From Gautieria morchelliformis (Eukaryota > Basidiomycota > Agaricomycetes > Gomphales > Gomphaceae), in contig WHVA01000282.1 of NCBI GenBank assembly GCA_015179125.1, positions 1 to 64,000 of the forward strand: DNA of 64,000 bases, written 5' to 3'. The number at the start of each line of letters is the position of its first letter. Position 1 is the stretch's first letter. The notes beneath the pieces are model-generated. The model was not told the origin of the DNA. It saw only the letters and a list, made by a program, of their open reading frames with translations, and searched no databases. Of this stretch, positions 9,739 through 19,827 are shown one piece after another. A program made the position numbers and the translations under genes.

Positions 9739-10391
9739 TGTTACGTATCGTGATTCCGCTAAGTCGGAACTGGAAAGGACAGCGGCTTCAACTTGTAGGT
9801 TGCGCCCCCAATGAACTATTGTCCTAGGTATTTCGGAAATGGGTCGGAAGTCGGAATGTACTGAACTGAAGGTTGGTCGGAACGTGAGGCGGAATTGAGG
9901 CGGAAGACGGAAGGCGGAGAGGCTGAGGTCTTGCTAGACTCGCTGTGCTAAGAACAGGAGATGGAGCAAAGGAAATCAAGTATCGAAGGTGATTATCTGA
10001 TTGCAGAATAAGAGACATACATGACAGGCTTTTATACAAAGAGCTGAGACAACAGGTAATGATATGGTACTAAGGAAATTCCGGGGGAAGCGGAAGTCGA
10101 GTAGACAATGCGTGGGAACTAACTAATTGGGAACAATGGGACTACAAGGGGGGTTCAGGGTAAGGTAAAAACAATGGCAAAGGAAAAGGGGTCGGGAAAA
10201 CATGTCTGACAATGAAACACAAGGAGGGCCGGACATATGGTCTTGATGAACGGTGAGGTGGGTCCGGTGGGTCCAAGTAATAGAGTCGAAAGAACAAGGG
10301 AAATGAACAAGGGGCGGGTTGTTGGAAATATCGGAGGGCGGAAAGTGTTGTGGAACTGAAGGTCGGAAGTCGGAAATGAACGGTCGTAACA
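9739..10391 (-). repeat. Gypsy-A 5' LTR
   Basis: The 653-bp LTR runs from TGTTACGTATCG to CGGTCGTAACA. It has the same TATA box (plus-strand reading TTTTATAC near 10030) and CGGAA richness as its partner. The gag start codon is just downstream on the minus strand. I do not recognise a standard tRNA primer-binding site next to it. Confidence 0.9.
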
Positions 10392-10610
10392 GCATACCTT
10401 TGTATGTCCATCCTGTTTCCGTCCGGTACCAGTTCATATACGCTTGCTAGCAATAATATGTGTACCTAAAAAGTAGTTCTGAATGTACTTTTATTAGTGC
10501 TAAACAAGCTAGAATTAAGTTCTTTTTGAGCTAAAAAAACAGTACAAAGTGGGACATTTTCACTACTAGAAATCAGGTCATGGTCAAAGGGGCTGGGAAT
10601 GCTTCGGGAG

Positions 10611-13207
10611 CTAAAAATCAGTGCTCAAGTACTGATTTTTAGCTGGTTTTGTACTGAAACTCAAGTTCCGTTTCATCTGAGTTTTAGGTGCCAGTGCTCT
10701 CTGCAGTGTTTTCTTCCTGATGGCCCATGCGGCAGTATTACCAGTAAGCCCCATTCGGTATGCACTCATGAACCACCAGGACCAATTGATAAACCGCTGG
10801 ATCACATCAGTAGGGCATGCATTAAGATATTGCCATGCGATCTCCTTTGCTTCTGCCGAAGGTTTGCTTGGGTACCTCCCAATAACGATACTTGACCCAT
10901 CCCCAGTACTGTAGTTCACCATAGTCAGACTTAATAAAATTACTACGCAACCTCGAACTTACCATCTTGATTGGATTGAGCTCACAGTGGAACTTGGGCA
11001 GGAAGCAGCTTTCTTGATAAGAGCCTCAAGCATAGACTCTTGATTTGTGAAATCATCCTGTTTGCTGAGGATGCGGCCCATGCAGCAATGTGTATTTTCG
11101 AACGGGCATACTGGTGCACACTTGGCACGCATCTTATGAACATCAAAACCACGTTCTGTAAGAACATGTTCCAAACCTTTTGGTCTGCCATCTGGAAGTG
11201 TCATCTTCTGTAGCTTTCCTCAATGCTCCGCAGCTGGATTGGATTCGGGGATGACCGTGTCACACTGTCTACGCTGCTTCCCGCCATTTGACATATTCAT
11301 GTCCAAAGCTTTGAGTGCGTCTGGACCCAGTGACCCATGAGCTGATGACTGATCGAAAATAAAGAGTGCAACATAATTCAGGTGCGCTTTCTCGAACACC
11401 TGGATTGCATGTTTCACTTGAGTAAGCAGCTGTTCTGTATCCCACCATGCATCGCCATTGGATCCAGGGTAGATAATTTTCTGAGCTTCATCCACAATGT
11501 GTCCTTCTGCATCATGAAGAACAAGACGACCTGTGATTGGGTTGATGAATTTGGAGACATGGATAAGACGGCCTCGGCCTTTCTTTTGTAAGATGGTCTG
11601 ATTCGGTCCCAACCATGCCCACACTTTGTAATCGTTGACCGAGAGGCAGCTTTCATTGTGAAATTGAGTTATGATCTCTTTCTCATTATATCTCGACGTT
11701 GGTGCCACCTTTCTCAGTTCTGGACCCTCAAACCTTGTCATCTGCTCCTTGAATTTGGCCATGGCTGGAAGGAAGAGCTTGTTACGGTACTTGACAACGT
11801 CTTCTCTTTCATGCCCATCCATATATACACCTTTTTTTAGCGTCCTCAAATGCCATCTGATTCTCAGAAGCCAACGCCGTGCAGTTCGCTCACAAAGTGG
11901 CCACTTCAACGAGATTGACAGGGCTGGAAGGATTTCTTTGTTAATTGCATGCTGAAACTTGCGAGGCGTGACTTCGCCTGCTTTCTGTGAGGTGAGACAT
12001 GCTCGCACTGCAGTTTTGACATGCTCATCAAGTAGGAGGCTACGTGCCATCTTCTCCCCGCTGTGTTTCTCCACAGGCAACTGTTCAAAAACTTGGTAAT
12101 GACGTGCAAGTGCCCGGACTTTTCGTGCAAAGTGCTCTCCCGTCCCCTCATGCCACTGTTGAGAAACCTCAAGACTTGCTTCGATTTTGCCATATCCTTT
12201 GAGCTGGAGGGTTGCGAAGTTCTGGAGAATAAGAAGCTGATTGACCCTTGTGATAGGTAAAATGTTCCTCCCCTCCTTCAAGTCCTTTTTTATCTGCTCA
12301 CGCAGTTCTTTCCAGCCCTGAATATTGGCTGCACCTCCATGCACACACTCCTCAGTATCATCCTCCAACCAGTCTCCTCCATTTCAGCTTCGTGGAATGC
12401 CAGATGTATCTCAAGATCCATGCTTTCCTGATGAGCCAGCACTGGTGGGACCTTGATGTCAATGCTTTCTTCCCGAACGGCTGATGGGATCTCCACCTCG
12501 AGACTTTCTTGCCGGATTGTCACTGGATCAGAACAGGTGACACAATGCTTGGCAGGCAATTTGCGAATGCGAGCTGGTACAGCGCAGGTTCGCACAGTGG
12601 ATATGAAAGCATCCAACGTCATCTGATTCTGGTTTGTGTTACGGTAACGGCATTGGGTGCACTTTGATTTACTCATTACATCAGGGCCTTTTGCATACCC
12701 TTTGGGCCGCTCTGTGACAGTCAGCTTGGAATGGTGCGTGGTCAACCTTTGCAGAGACTCACCCATTCTCATTTTTTTGCTTTTCCTCAACTCATAAGGA
12801 ACCCAATCTTCATCCAAGGGATCATCACCTTGATTCACTGCCAATGCGATTAAGCTTTCCTGCAGATTTTTGTCCCCCCAATCCCCACACAATGACGCTT
12901 CTTCAATTTCCATATCTGATTCCATGCCAGCATCATCATCATCAATCCTAAACTTGGTGCTGTCAAAATGCAGCCCTAATTCTCCTTCAGGTATGTCACG
13001 TATGCTTGGGTTGCTGTTCTCATAGGGATCAACCGGTGTCGGCGTGGGCTCTGTGTCATTCGTGAGTGGTTCCACATTTGGTAGCTGTCGAACATTTGAC
13101 TGGTTCACCTGATTTCGAAGGCCAGTAGTGTTTCGGGTATGTTTTGGATGCTGTCCGCGAGCCATTGAAGAGGGTCCCAATTGGTTTTCCTTTTTTTTTG
13201 GCGCCAC
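10611..13207 (-). pseudogene. DDE-type DNA transposase, disabled
   Basis: Several minus-strand frames form one protein. The N-terminal part (13207-12290, MAPKKKENQLG) is acidic, with a CTQC..CVTC cysteine region. The central part (12368-11220) contains ARRWLLRIRWHL, KKGVYMDGHER, QKKGRGRLIHVSKF, IIYPGSNGDAWWDTEQLL and ALFIFDQSSAH. The C-terminal pieces (11204-10959, 10922-10611) carry FHCELNPI and the NACPTDVIQRFINWSWWFMSAYRMGL tail in another frame. This layout matches a DDE transposase family common in agaricomycetes whose superfamily I will not name with confidence. It is broken by a frameshift near 12330, an in-frame TGA at 11220, and shifts near 11010 and 10860. The usual HDES first catalytic Asp reads HNES. 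No terminal inverted repeats were found. Confidence 0.75.
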
Positions 13208-13492
13208 AACGGTTAGCCTGAACTTAATTTGGCAAACATAAGCATGTTCAGCTCATTGAGAGCTGTTGATTGCGCATTTTTTCATATTTTTCCCGATTTT
13301 TTTGCATGGTGGCCAAATTTTCAGCGTTGTCAGCCCAAAAATTTTGGAAATAAGGAAATCGGCTCATAGAAGTATGTTCATAAAGGTGTAATGTACATGT
13401 TTTCGCAGTTTTTGACTATTCTGGATGTTTGTAGCAGTGTGCATAAATGGGGTCTCCAAATTAGCTGAGTTTGATTGTCCACAACTGTACAT

Positions 13493-14180
13493 CAGGGCTG
13501 TCCATGAGTCCAGGTTCCTGCCGGTGACTCGCAGTTCAACCTGTGATTTTAACCTGCAGATCCATATCCCACTAGTCCAGGTGACCCGGCGCCTAAAAAC
13601 CTGCCAAGTCCAGGTTTGGCCTTTGGAATTCCGCAGGTGACTTGCAGACCTGCAAGCCTTACATTCCAAGAATTCATGTCATTTACATGTCATTCAACTA
13701 CTATTACCTCCTTCTGCACAACAGCCTTCTTGACATGCTTACTCTTATCAGGCAGCAACTCTACAACACATTCCTCAGGAACAAGTCCTTCGTATGACAG
13801 CCATGTGCTGAGTATGGTTCCAGCACGTGTCGACTCTTCCTTCAGAGAGCGACACATCTGTGATAAAGTCAGTCGGCCCTGACTGAATGCACGTTCGACA
13901 TCTGTGGATGTTGCTAGAGGAGCATGGTCAAAATAGGATGTAAGGATGTGTGAAATAGCTCACCCCCATCCCCATGGGAGGAGACGCGTCATGCACTCGC
14001 ACGGGGTGAGTCAGCTCGGAATAATGTGGCAAGTCACTGCAAGTCACCCGCAGGTTTAACCTGCGGGTCCAAGTCAACCTGCAGAAAAACTCAGGTCAAG
14101 TCCAGGTTCCACTTCTGGAAGCTGGCAAACCTGCGAGTCCAAGTCCAGGTAACCTGCAGGTTGACTCGTGGACAGCCCTG
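13493..14180. mobile_element. Internally deleted hAT transposon (688 bp)
   Basis: The left end reads CAGGGCTGTCCATGAGTC. The right end is the reverse complement of CAGGGCTGTCCACGAGTC, one mismatch in 18. The 8-bp flanks are CTGTACAT (13485-13492) and CTGTATGT (14181-14188), six of eight identical, as expected for an old hAT target duplication. Subterminal DNA on both sides is rich in AGTCCAGGT and ACCTGCAGGT repeats, typical transposase-binding arrays. The interior keeps only the 3' tail of a transposase, so the element is non-autonomous. Confidence 0.85.
13690..13930 (-). pseudogene. hAT transposase C-terminal dimerisation remnant
   Basis: Reading the minus strand gives PLATSTDVERAFSQGRLTLS, then MCRSLKEESTRAGTILS, and ends KEVIVVE before a stop at 13690. 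The ATS-x-DVERAFS-x-GR signature is the hAT C-terminal dimerisation domain, and the position next to the right-hand TIR-proximal region fits. About 78 residues survive of a protein normally over 600. The DDE core is missing. Confidence 0.85.
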
Positions 14181-14188
14181 CTGTATGT

Positions 14189-15527
14189 TTACTCAGACCA
14201 TCAAATGTCTAATCTATTCACAGCTTTGAAGTCTTTCGAATTGGATCAACTTTATCTACCTGCATTGATATGACACACATCTGATATACTGATATGAGCA
14301 AGCTCAAACTACATCCAGGTGGCTGCACATCATCCGTTTATCTTAGCATGCACAGGCCCACGTGTGAACAGAGTGTATATGTGTAACACCCTCAAATATA
14401 GAACTTGGAATATTTTTGTTGAAGTCCAGTTTCCTGGGGTTTGTGCTTGCCATATATCCCACCTTCGTTCTGCCTGTTGGAGTTACACACGTGACCATGC
14501 CGCGTACACAAGTACCCACACTCTGGTGGATACTTGAGACGTGAGTCGGAGTTTCACCCTTTCCCTCAGTTACATCACACGTATTGTGAGACTGAGGTAA
14601 AGCGCTCCCATACTTGCGCATATACTTTATTGATAGCCCTGTATCTAGAACTGATCCCTCGGGTACAGGTATACAGTTACATCACACGTATTGTGAGACT
14701 GAGAACTGATTCCCAGTGAGAGATGACCCAGGTCCAGGGAGGTCGCAGCAGTTCAAGTCGGTGAAAACCGCAGACCCGGTCTGATCATGCTGGATCACAA
14801 AAGTGATACCATTTTTATTGGTTCATGTAGGTGTAGATATGATGAGATAGTTTATTATATCTTTTGCTATCAGTTCAGAGAGGAACACAACGGATGATTG
14901 CAGCTAGGTTAAAATTGGTTCACATCGGTTGGAATATTATATACAGAGTGGTATTACTGCTGGGGACCGATCCCAGCAGATCCCCGGTCCCAGCCAATCA
15001 CATCCCCACCCATCGGCCAGCCCTTGAACGATCCCCTCGAATGCACCACTGCCAACCGATCCCACCCGTTCCCCACCATCGGTACATGAAGAAAGGGTGA
15101 TAAGAAGTGGTAATAATAGTATGAAGGAAGAGGGACCCATGCGGGGGGACGGAGACGGACGAGGCAGCATCATCGCTGAGCGGGTCGTTGTCCTCTGCGC
15201 GGGTCAGCAAAAAATTGAGAGTGCAGCTTCGCTGGCATCGTACGCAGGAAAATCGACAATGCTTCACTATCGCCTGTTTCACAGGCAGTGACTTTCGGTG
15301 AGTGTCGTCCATGGGAGAGAGCGCACGTGGGCGAGTTCCGTTTCTGGATGGCTAGAGGGAGGACTCCTCACTTGAGGCGACGACATGGCAGGGCAATGCC
15401 GGGGCCTAGCCAGAACGTGGGGATGGGTTTTCAGAACTGGGTGGACTGGAGCCAGAAGGAGGAGAGGCCTGTGAGACAGTAGCCGTCGCGTTACTGAGCC
15501 CTTGACATAGTGGAGTGTCACAGATGG
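14189..15527. other. Repeat-rich stretch without recognised gene
   Basis: Short ORFs here show no domain. The block GTTACATCACACGTATTGTG, ending in GAGACTGAG, occurs twice (about 14569 and 14670). The neighbouring text TACTTGAGACGTGAGTCGGAG recurs in altered form at about 44418-44490, so part of this stretch belongs to a dispersed repeat. A TTATTGGTTCATG segment and purine-rich DNA follow. Nothing else can be assigned. Confidence 0.5.
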
Positions 15528-15975
15528 TGTTGGATGCATTTATGCTCCTGCACCAAAATCAAGCATAATATATTCAATTTGTTGTATGATTTTTCAATCT
15601 CTTCTCACATTGTTCTTGTACCATGCATCCATTTCTTTGATAATTTTCGAATTTTTCTAGTTACTCTCTACCCCTCCATTCCACTTTGTTATTTCTATTT
15701 TCACAGGCGGCTGCACCCAGCGGAGTCTGAAATGACTTCGACGCGCGAGCTCTTGGGCGCTAAAGAGCCGGGTAGTAGTACATGCACAGTGAGACAGATT
15801 TCCCCCTCTCTCAGCGACAACTAAATTCACTGAGAGAGGCAAGTAAATTAGTCTAGTGTTCCTTCGATTTATTGACCTAGAAATACTCTGTAGTGAATTA
15901 ATTTCTAGGTAGTGTATAATATATTTATAGTGACAACTAAATTCACTGAGAGAGTGAATTAATTTCTAGTCTATT
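15528..15975. mobile_element. Family-G LTR copy, inverted and truncated
   Basis: The copy starts TGTTGGATGCATTTATGC, the reverse complement of the 3' end of the solo LTR at 1623-2110. It continues through the shared CACAGGCGGCTGCACCCAGC block and both CTGAGAGAG hairpin motifs. Similarity is lost near 15975, before the expected AGTTGCTAACA end, so the copy is truncated. No target duplication can be paired. Confidence 0.75.
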
Positions 15976-16344
15976 CTTTTGAGCAACAAGTCCATACCTA
16001 CTGCCTATAATTCCTGTCTACTACAGATGGAGTCAAGTGCAGTGATCCTTCAGCAGGAGCAGAGTAGAGCTTTATTTGAGCAGGTGTGAAGCAAAGATTA
16101 CACCACTTACAATATACGAAGACGGCCCATCCCCAACAGCATCGACGAGAGAATGATGACCTTGTTATTGAGCTGTGCGGATATAAAACCTGTTAGGGAT
16201 TGTCCACAAAGTAGCTACCTATTTATGAACATTTGCTAGGTAGTTAATTTCAAATGTTCTCAAGAAAGGTTGTATTAATATTTCTATGCTACACTCACAT
16301 GTCCACAAGATACAACAATCTCTTGATAGTTTAGCTAAGAATCC

Positions 16345-16592
16345 CCCACGGTCACATGACTATCACATGACCTCAAAAACAGCTCAAAGTCACCTGATCA
16401 TCCACAGTCACCTGACAATCACCTGACCTCAAAGTCACCTGATTATCTACAGTCACCTGACAATCACCTGACCTCAAAGTCACTTGATTATCTATGGTCA
16501 CCTGACAATCACATGACACAGTCACATGACCTTAATCCAGCTTGAAGTCACATGACTTTCCTTCGTCACATGATAATCACATGAGCGTGGGA
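16345..16592. repeat. Array of 14 TCAC(A/C)TGA palindromic sites, 45-bp core period
   Basis: Fourteen copies of TCACATGA or TCACCTGA, plus one TCACTTGA, lie within about 250 bases. The centre is a true tandem repeat with a 45-bp period: units start near 16385, 16430 and 16475 with CAAAGTCACCTGATTATC. The outer sites are spaced 12-35 bp apart. The octamer is an E-box-type (CANNTG) site. A TATA box follows about 80 bp downstream. The arrangement resembles a multi-site enhancer, for example the U3 region of a large LTR. Confidence 0.85.
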
Positions 16593-16670
16593 GTTTCTTA
16601 CATACTCTTAGCTTTACTGTCACAGAGCTGTGACTTTAACCCAATATAGCAATAGAGCTAGATAGATGCA

Positions 16671-16680
16671 GTATAAATAG
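16671..16680 (+). promoter_or_regulatory. TATA-like box GTATAAATAG
   Basis: A good TATA consensus (TATAAATA at 16672) lies 80 bp after the TCACMTGA array, followed by AT-rich DNA to 17433 with no ORF over 60 codons. No coding region starts within 700 bp. It may belong to an unrecognised LTR whose possible left end is TGTTAGGGATTGTCC near 16189, but no matching CA end or target duplication was found. Confidence 0.35.
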
Positions 16681-17433
16681 CCTGCAGTTTTAGCAGTGAA
16701 GCAATCAACCATCTTTCACCCAAACCGCTCATACCTTGAGTAACTGAAGTGTGACTTCAACACAGCCTTGTACCGAAGTACTGGCTCACTGACTTGGCTA
16801 CAGTCTAAGATTGCAGCAACTCTGATTGGCTTTGAGAAGTACAAGAGTGCTCTATTTTAATTGCAGCAGGCTCTGAATAATTGTGCTGCAAACAGCAACA
16901 TTACTAAGAGTAACTGATTAGTAATCCTGTACCATTAGATGCCACTCTGAGCAGTGATCTAATAGACTTGGTTATTAGTTATTCAATTCATGCAATAGTT
17001 TATTAACTTAACTCTGAGTTAAGTGGGTTAATAGTCTTTTGAGTAATTGCTCTTTCTTGATCAATCAACGCACTGCAGATATTAACCTAACTCAGGGTAA
17101 GTGAGTTAATATCCTACGTTTGTTGAGTTGGAAAACCAGAAAAGCCACAAGAATAGTGACATACTTGAACTGAGGAAGAGTTCAAGCGCAGAACTATCTT
17201 TTCACGTCTTGGGGATTATTGTTGTCTTTAATTCACTTGACCCGCAGTCCTAAGACTCTAGGTAGCTTTCCCCCTTAAAGTATCTGGACCCTTGGATGCC
17301 TATAAAAATTCTTTGACCTCACAAAGTATTGCACAATCTAAGAACTACACGTGTTCAGTTAAATCTCTATTGCTACACTTCCTGTACCAATACTGATTCT
17401 GATTGTTCACCGGAGTATAATTTCTTAATTGGG
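16681..17433. other. AT-rich stretch, no gene recognised
   Basis: No significant ORF on either strand. The related phrases AACTCTGAGTTAAGTGGGTTAATA (split here as two blocks near 17008-17031) and AACTCAGGGTAAGTGAG (near 17088) suggest internal duplication. The stretch ends directly at the family-G fragment beginning at 17434. Confidence 0.4.
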
Positions 17434-17620
17434 TGTTAGCAACTCGGGGTTATGGCAGGGAAGGTTTGGTAGAGCTCTTAGAAAACTAGAATCAAATTCA
17501 CTCTCTCAGTGAATTTATTGTCACTGAGAGAGGAGTACTATCCTGTCTCAGAAGGCATATACGTGCACCCGGCCCTTTAGCGCCCAAGAGCTCGCACGTC
17601 GAAGTCATTTCAAACTCCGA
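17434..17620. mobile_element. Family-G LTR fragment
   Basis: The fragment begins TGTTAGCAACTCGGGG and follows the solo LTR at 1623-2110 through the hairpin motif and the CATATACGTGCACCCGGCCC block. It breaks off after GTCATTTCAAACTCCG at about 17620. The first part is shortened, because the copy has one hairpin block where the full LTR has two. Only the 5' part of the family consensus is present. Confidence 0.75.
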
Positions 17621-17646
17621 TGAGCACAAGTCAGAACAACAAGAGG

Positions 17647-17838
17647 GATGAGTCATATTGAGTCAGAATGAGTCAGAATGAGTCAGAGTGAGTCAGGTGA
17701 GTCATGAAGAGGAGTCAGGACAATAAAGCTGATATGGTACACAATAGGGGAACTGAGTCATAATGAGTCAATGAAAACAAGAAGAGTGAGTCATGAGGAA
17801 TACTGGTAAATCAAGAGTGACTCATGGAGACAATAATG
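17647..17838. repeat. Cluster of 11 TGASTCA (Gcn4/AP-1-type) sites
   Basis: Ten TGAGTCA and one TGACTCA occur in about 190 bp. The first six are packed at 9-11 bp intervals, as in TGAGTCAGAATGAGTCAG. TGASTCA is the consensus bound by fungal Gcn4/CpcA bZIP factors. The cluster looks like an expanded short tandem repeat that has since diverged. No gene starts close by on either strand; the nearest intact gene (mtACP) begins at 19469 on the minus strand. Confidence 0.85.
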
Positions 17839-17845
17839 AGTCATC

Positions 17846-18904
17846 CTAACCCCTGAGCCAACCAACAATCTGGAACCACACATCTCTGCTCCAGACACAC
17901 AGCCTCCGAGGCAATGCTTGACTTTCCAAGTCAATTGAAGGGAGTGGTGTAAGGTTAGGTGGTTGAGAGGGTTGGAAATGATTGAAACAATATGGATCAT
18001 AGCTGGTGCTAACCCCGCTTTCCAATATCTGAATCTCTACACTTCTCTTGCCCTCATGCACAAAGGGAATATAGTGTATAGGCATGTCAACTCGTCCTGA
18101 GAAAGGGTCAAAGAAGAGTTCATGGGGATCAAGGCTTCCCTAATCCATGCTGTCGGCACTCATCCTGCCAGATTGTTGCATGGTGTGGACCAGTGATGGT
18201 GCCCGAATGCTTGGTGACATCTGCATAGGGAATGATGGCATAGGCACACATGTGGGAGTGGCAGTTAAGCACATGGCACTGGAGGTGATGGCTCAACTTG
18301 GGGTATGAAGATGTGATGGTAGTGGTCTGATGAGACGATTGGGAGAAAAGATTCCATATAAGTGCTCAGTGCAGTTGGTGAAATAAACCGGTTCATGACA
18401 CACTTACACTATCGATGCCTTCCACGGGGGCAATGTGAGTTCATAGCAATTGGAGATCTATCGTATGACTCACACACTCCTTTTGTTCTGTTCACTTGCT
18501 CCTTGGTACACTAAATTATGAAGCTAACAACCCACCAGAGCCATTCGTGTGGCCCAGATTGCCAAATTATGGCAAGCCATGTCAATGAACCAGACTTATG
18601 CAAGGCCAAGGCTGACAATCTATACTTGCCGCGATGTGCATCAGGGCGAAGAGTCCACCTTTGCCTATTTCAGGTCCCAAGACGACGACAAAGAGGAAGA
18701 GGCGGATGAAGTAGATGAGCATGGGCAAATAAAGGTGAAAGTGGTATGTTCTTCGATGACAGCGTTGTTGCATATTCAACGGTATCTATTTTGTCATACA
18801 ATGGTAAACCCCATGTCTGGTTCCTTTACATCTTCACTTGTCAGTTGTATGTTTTCTGGAAGGGATGAACAAGGATAGCCAACCACATGCGCAAGTCAAC
18901 CTGC
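17846..18904. other. Unassigned stretch with weak ORFs
   Basis: The longest frame (18549-18878 plus, 109 codons, IAKLWQAMSMNQTYARPR) contains an acidic DDDKEEEADEVDEHG run, but no family is recognised. Minus-strand frames at 17791-18085 are short and unremarkable. This may be old transposon or pseudogene DNA. Confidence 0.35.
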
Positions 18905-19469
18905 CTAATGGGCTTCAGGGGTTTTTGCTATGTAGTCGATCGCTAAGTATATAGAGAATATCAGGTACAGGAAAAAAGGTCTAGAAGAGAATTGAATTTT
19001 TGAACCTTGTTGGACTGTCCTGATCTTGTCAGCTTCCTCATCTGGAATTTCAATTCCAAATTCCTGAACATAAATGTAACTCAAACTGGGTTAAAGAACT
19101 GGAGGCTTGCGACGAACCTCTTCGACGGCCATTAATACCTCCACGGTATCCAGACTGTCCAAGCCTAGGTCCTCGGTGAAAGATGAGCTCGCCTGAACCT
19201 ATGTAGCATGCAATAAGCTCAATGAACGGTTCCATGTCTTACACTAGACCAACCTTGTCTGGAGTTGCTTTTTCGAATGACTTGAAGACGTCTGTAATTC
19301 TCGCTTTGATATCCTCTTTCGAAAGACCTGCGGCAGCAGAGAAGGCAACGACATGCTGCGGGCGGAGGAGCAGCGGTGCCGGTCTTGATAACCTGGCGAT
19401 GACGGGCACCTTGGTGAGTGTGAGTGGCATTCGTGCAGTGGCTAGGAGGGCTCTAGTAAGCAAGAACAT
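18905..19469 (-). CDS. ACP1: Mitochondrial acyl carrier protein (complex I NDUFAB1/ACP1 type)
   Basis: Four exons (19469-19245, 19192-19118, 19063-19006, 18942-18905) joined at GT..AG sites keep frame and encode 131 residues. Residues 1 to about 45 are Arg/Leu/Ala-rich and almost free of acidic residues, a mitochondrial presequence. The ACP fold follows: LSKEDIKARITDVFKSFEK, SSFTEDLGLDSLDTVEVL, EEEFGIEIPDEEADKI and the ending AIDYIAKTPEAH. Ser88 in DSL is the phosphopantetheine attachment site. The protein carries acyl chains in mitochondrial type II fatty-acid and lipoate synthesis and is also a subunit of respiratory complex I and of Fe-S assembly complexes. An alternative start is Met14. 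It is an intact core gene inside transposon-dense DNA. Confidence 0.9.
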
Positions 19470-19827
19470 GGTTGAACCTTGTCAAGAAAACTACGATTGG
19501 TTGTATATTAATTGTGGTTCCAAACCCACGCGGCAGCCGGCAACCGCTGCAGCGTACAAAGGATTATTATTCCTCAGATACTTAGGCTTACCAGTGCACT
19601 CTTACATGACTGCCAGAAGAATACTCAATGGTATTCTACAAGCATCAAGACACATATAACATGGTGCCAGAAGACATTAATGCTAGAACTAACCCCAGTA
19701 TGATAAGACATGTCTTTTGTCTAGATTTAGTGACCGTCTGTGAACAAGCCACAGTCCATGTACTTATCAGTGAGGTCGACGTTGTGGCATCACCCTTCAG
19801 TAGCCATTTTGATCAGAACACGACGGG

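Larger units (their letters stand above)
2547..10391 (-). mobile_element. Gypsy-A: Ty3/Gypsy chromovirus with antisense accessory gene
   Basis: This 7.8-kb LTR retrotransposon lies on the minus strand. Its LTRs (2547-3207 and 9739-10391, about 655 bp) share TGTTACG..CGT(A/G)ACA ends. Sense order is gag, protease, reverse transcriptase/RNase H, integrase with chromodomain. A purine-rich tract, AGAAGGGAGA, sits just before the 3' LTR, and a TATAAAA box lies in each LTR on the minus strand, both supporting the orientation. Coding regions are broken by many frameshifts, so the copy is dead. Flanking pentamers (CCATT and GCATA) do not match, so no clear target duplication survives. A spliced gene is encoded in antisense between integrase and the 3' LTR. 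Confidence 0.93.

Noticed and set aside
2542-10396. Target-site duplication of Gypsy-A
   Set aside because: CCATT and GCATA agree only at the inner CAT, which is too weak to claim.
16345-16592. Possible CRISPR-like repeat array
   Set aside because: The window is eukaryotic, the repeats are 8 bp within a 45-bp unit, and the spacers are not unique.
16189-17433. Large LTR starting TGTTAGGGATTGTCC
   Set aside because: No complementary CA terminus, no target duplication and no second copy were found, so it is mentioned only as a possibility.
18549-18878. 109-codon ORF with acidic run
   Set aside because: No recognised family, no splice partners and repeat-rich surroundings; kept only as a note in the unassigned stretch.
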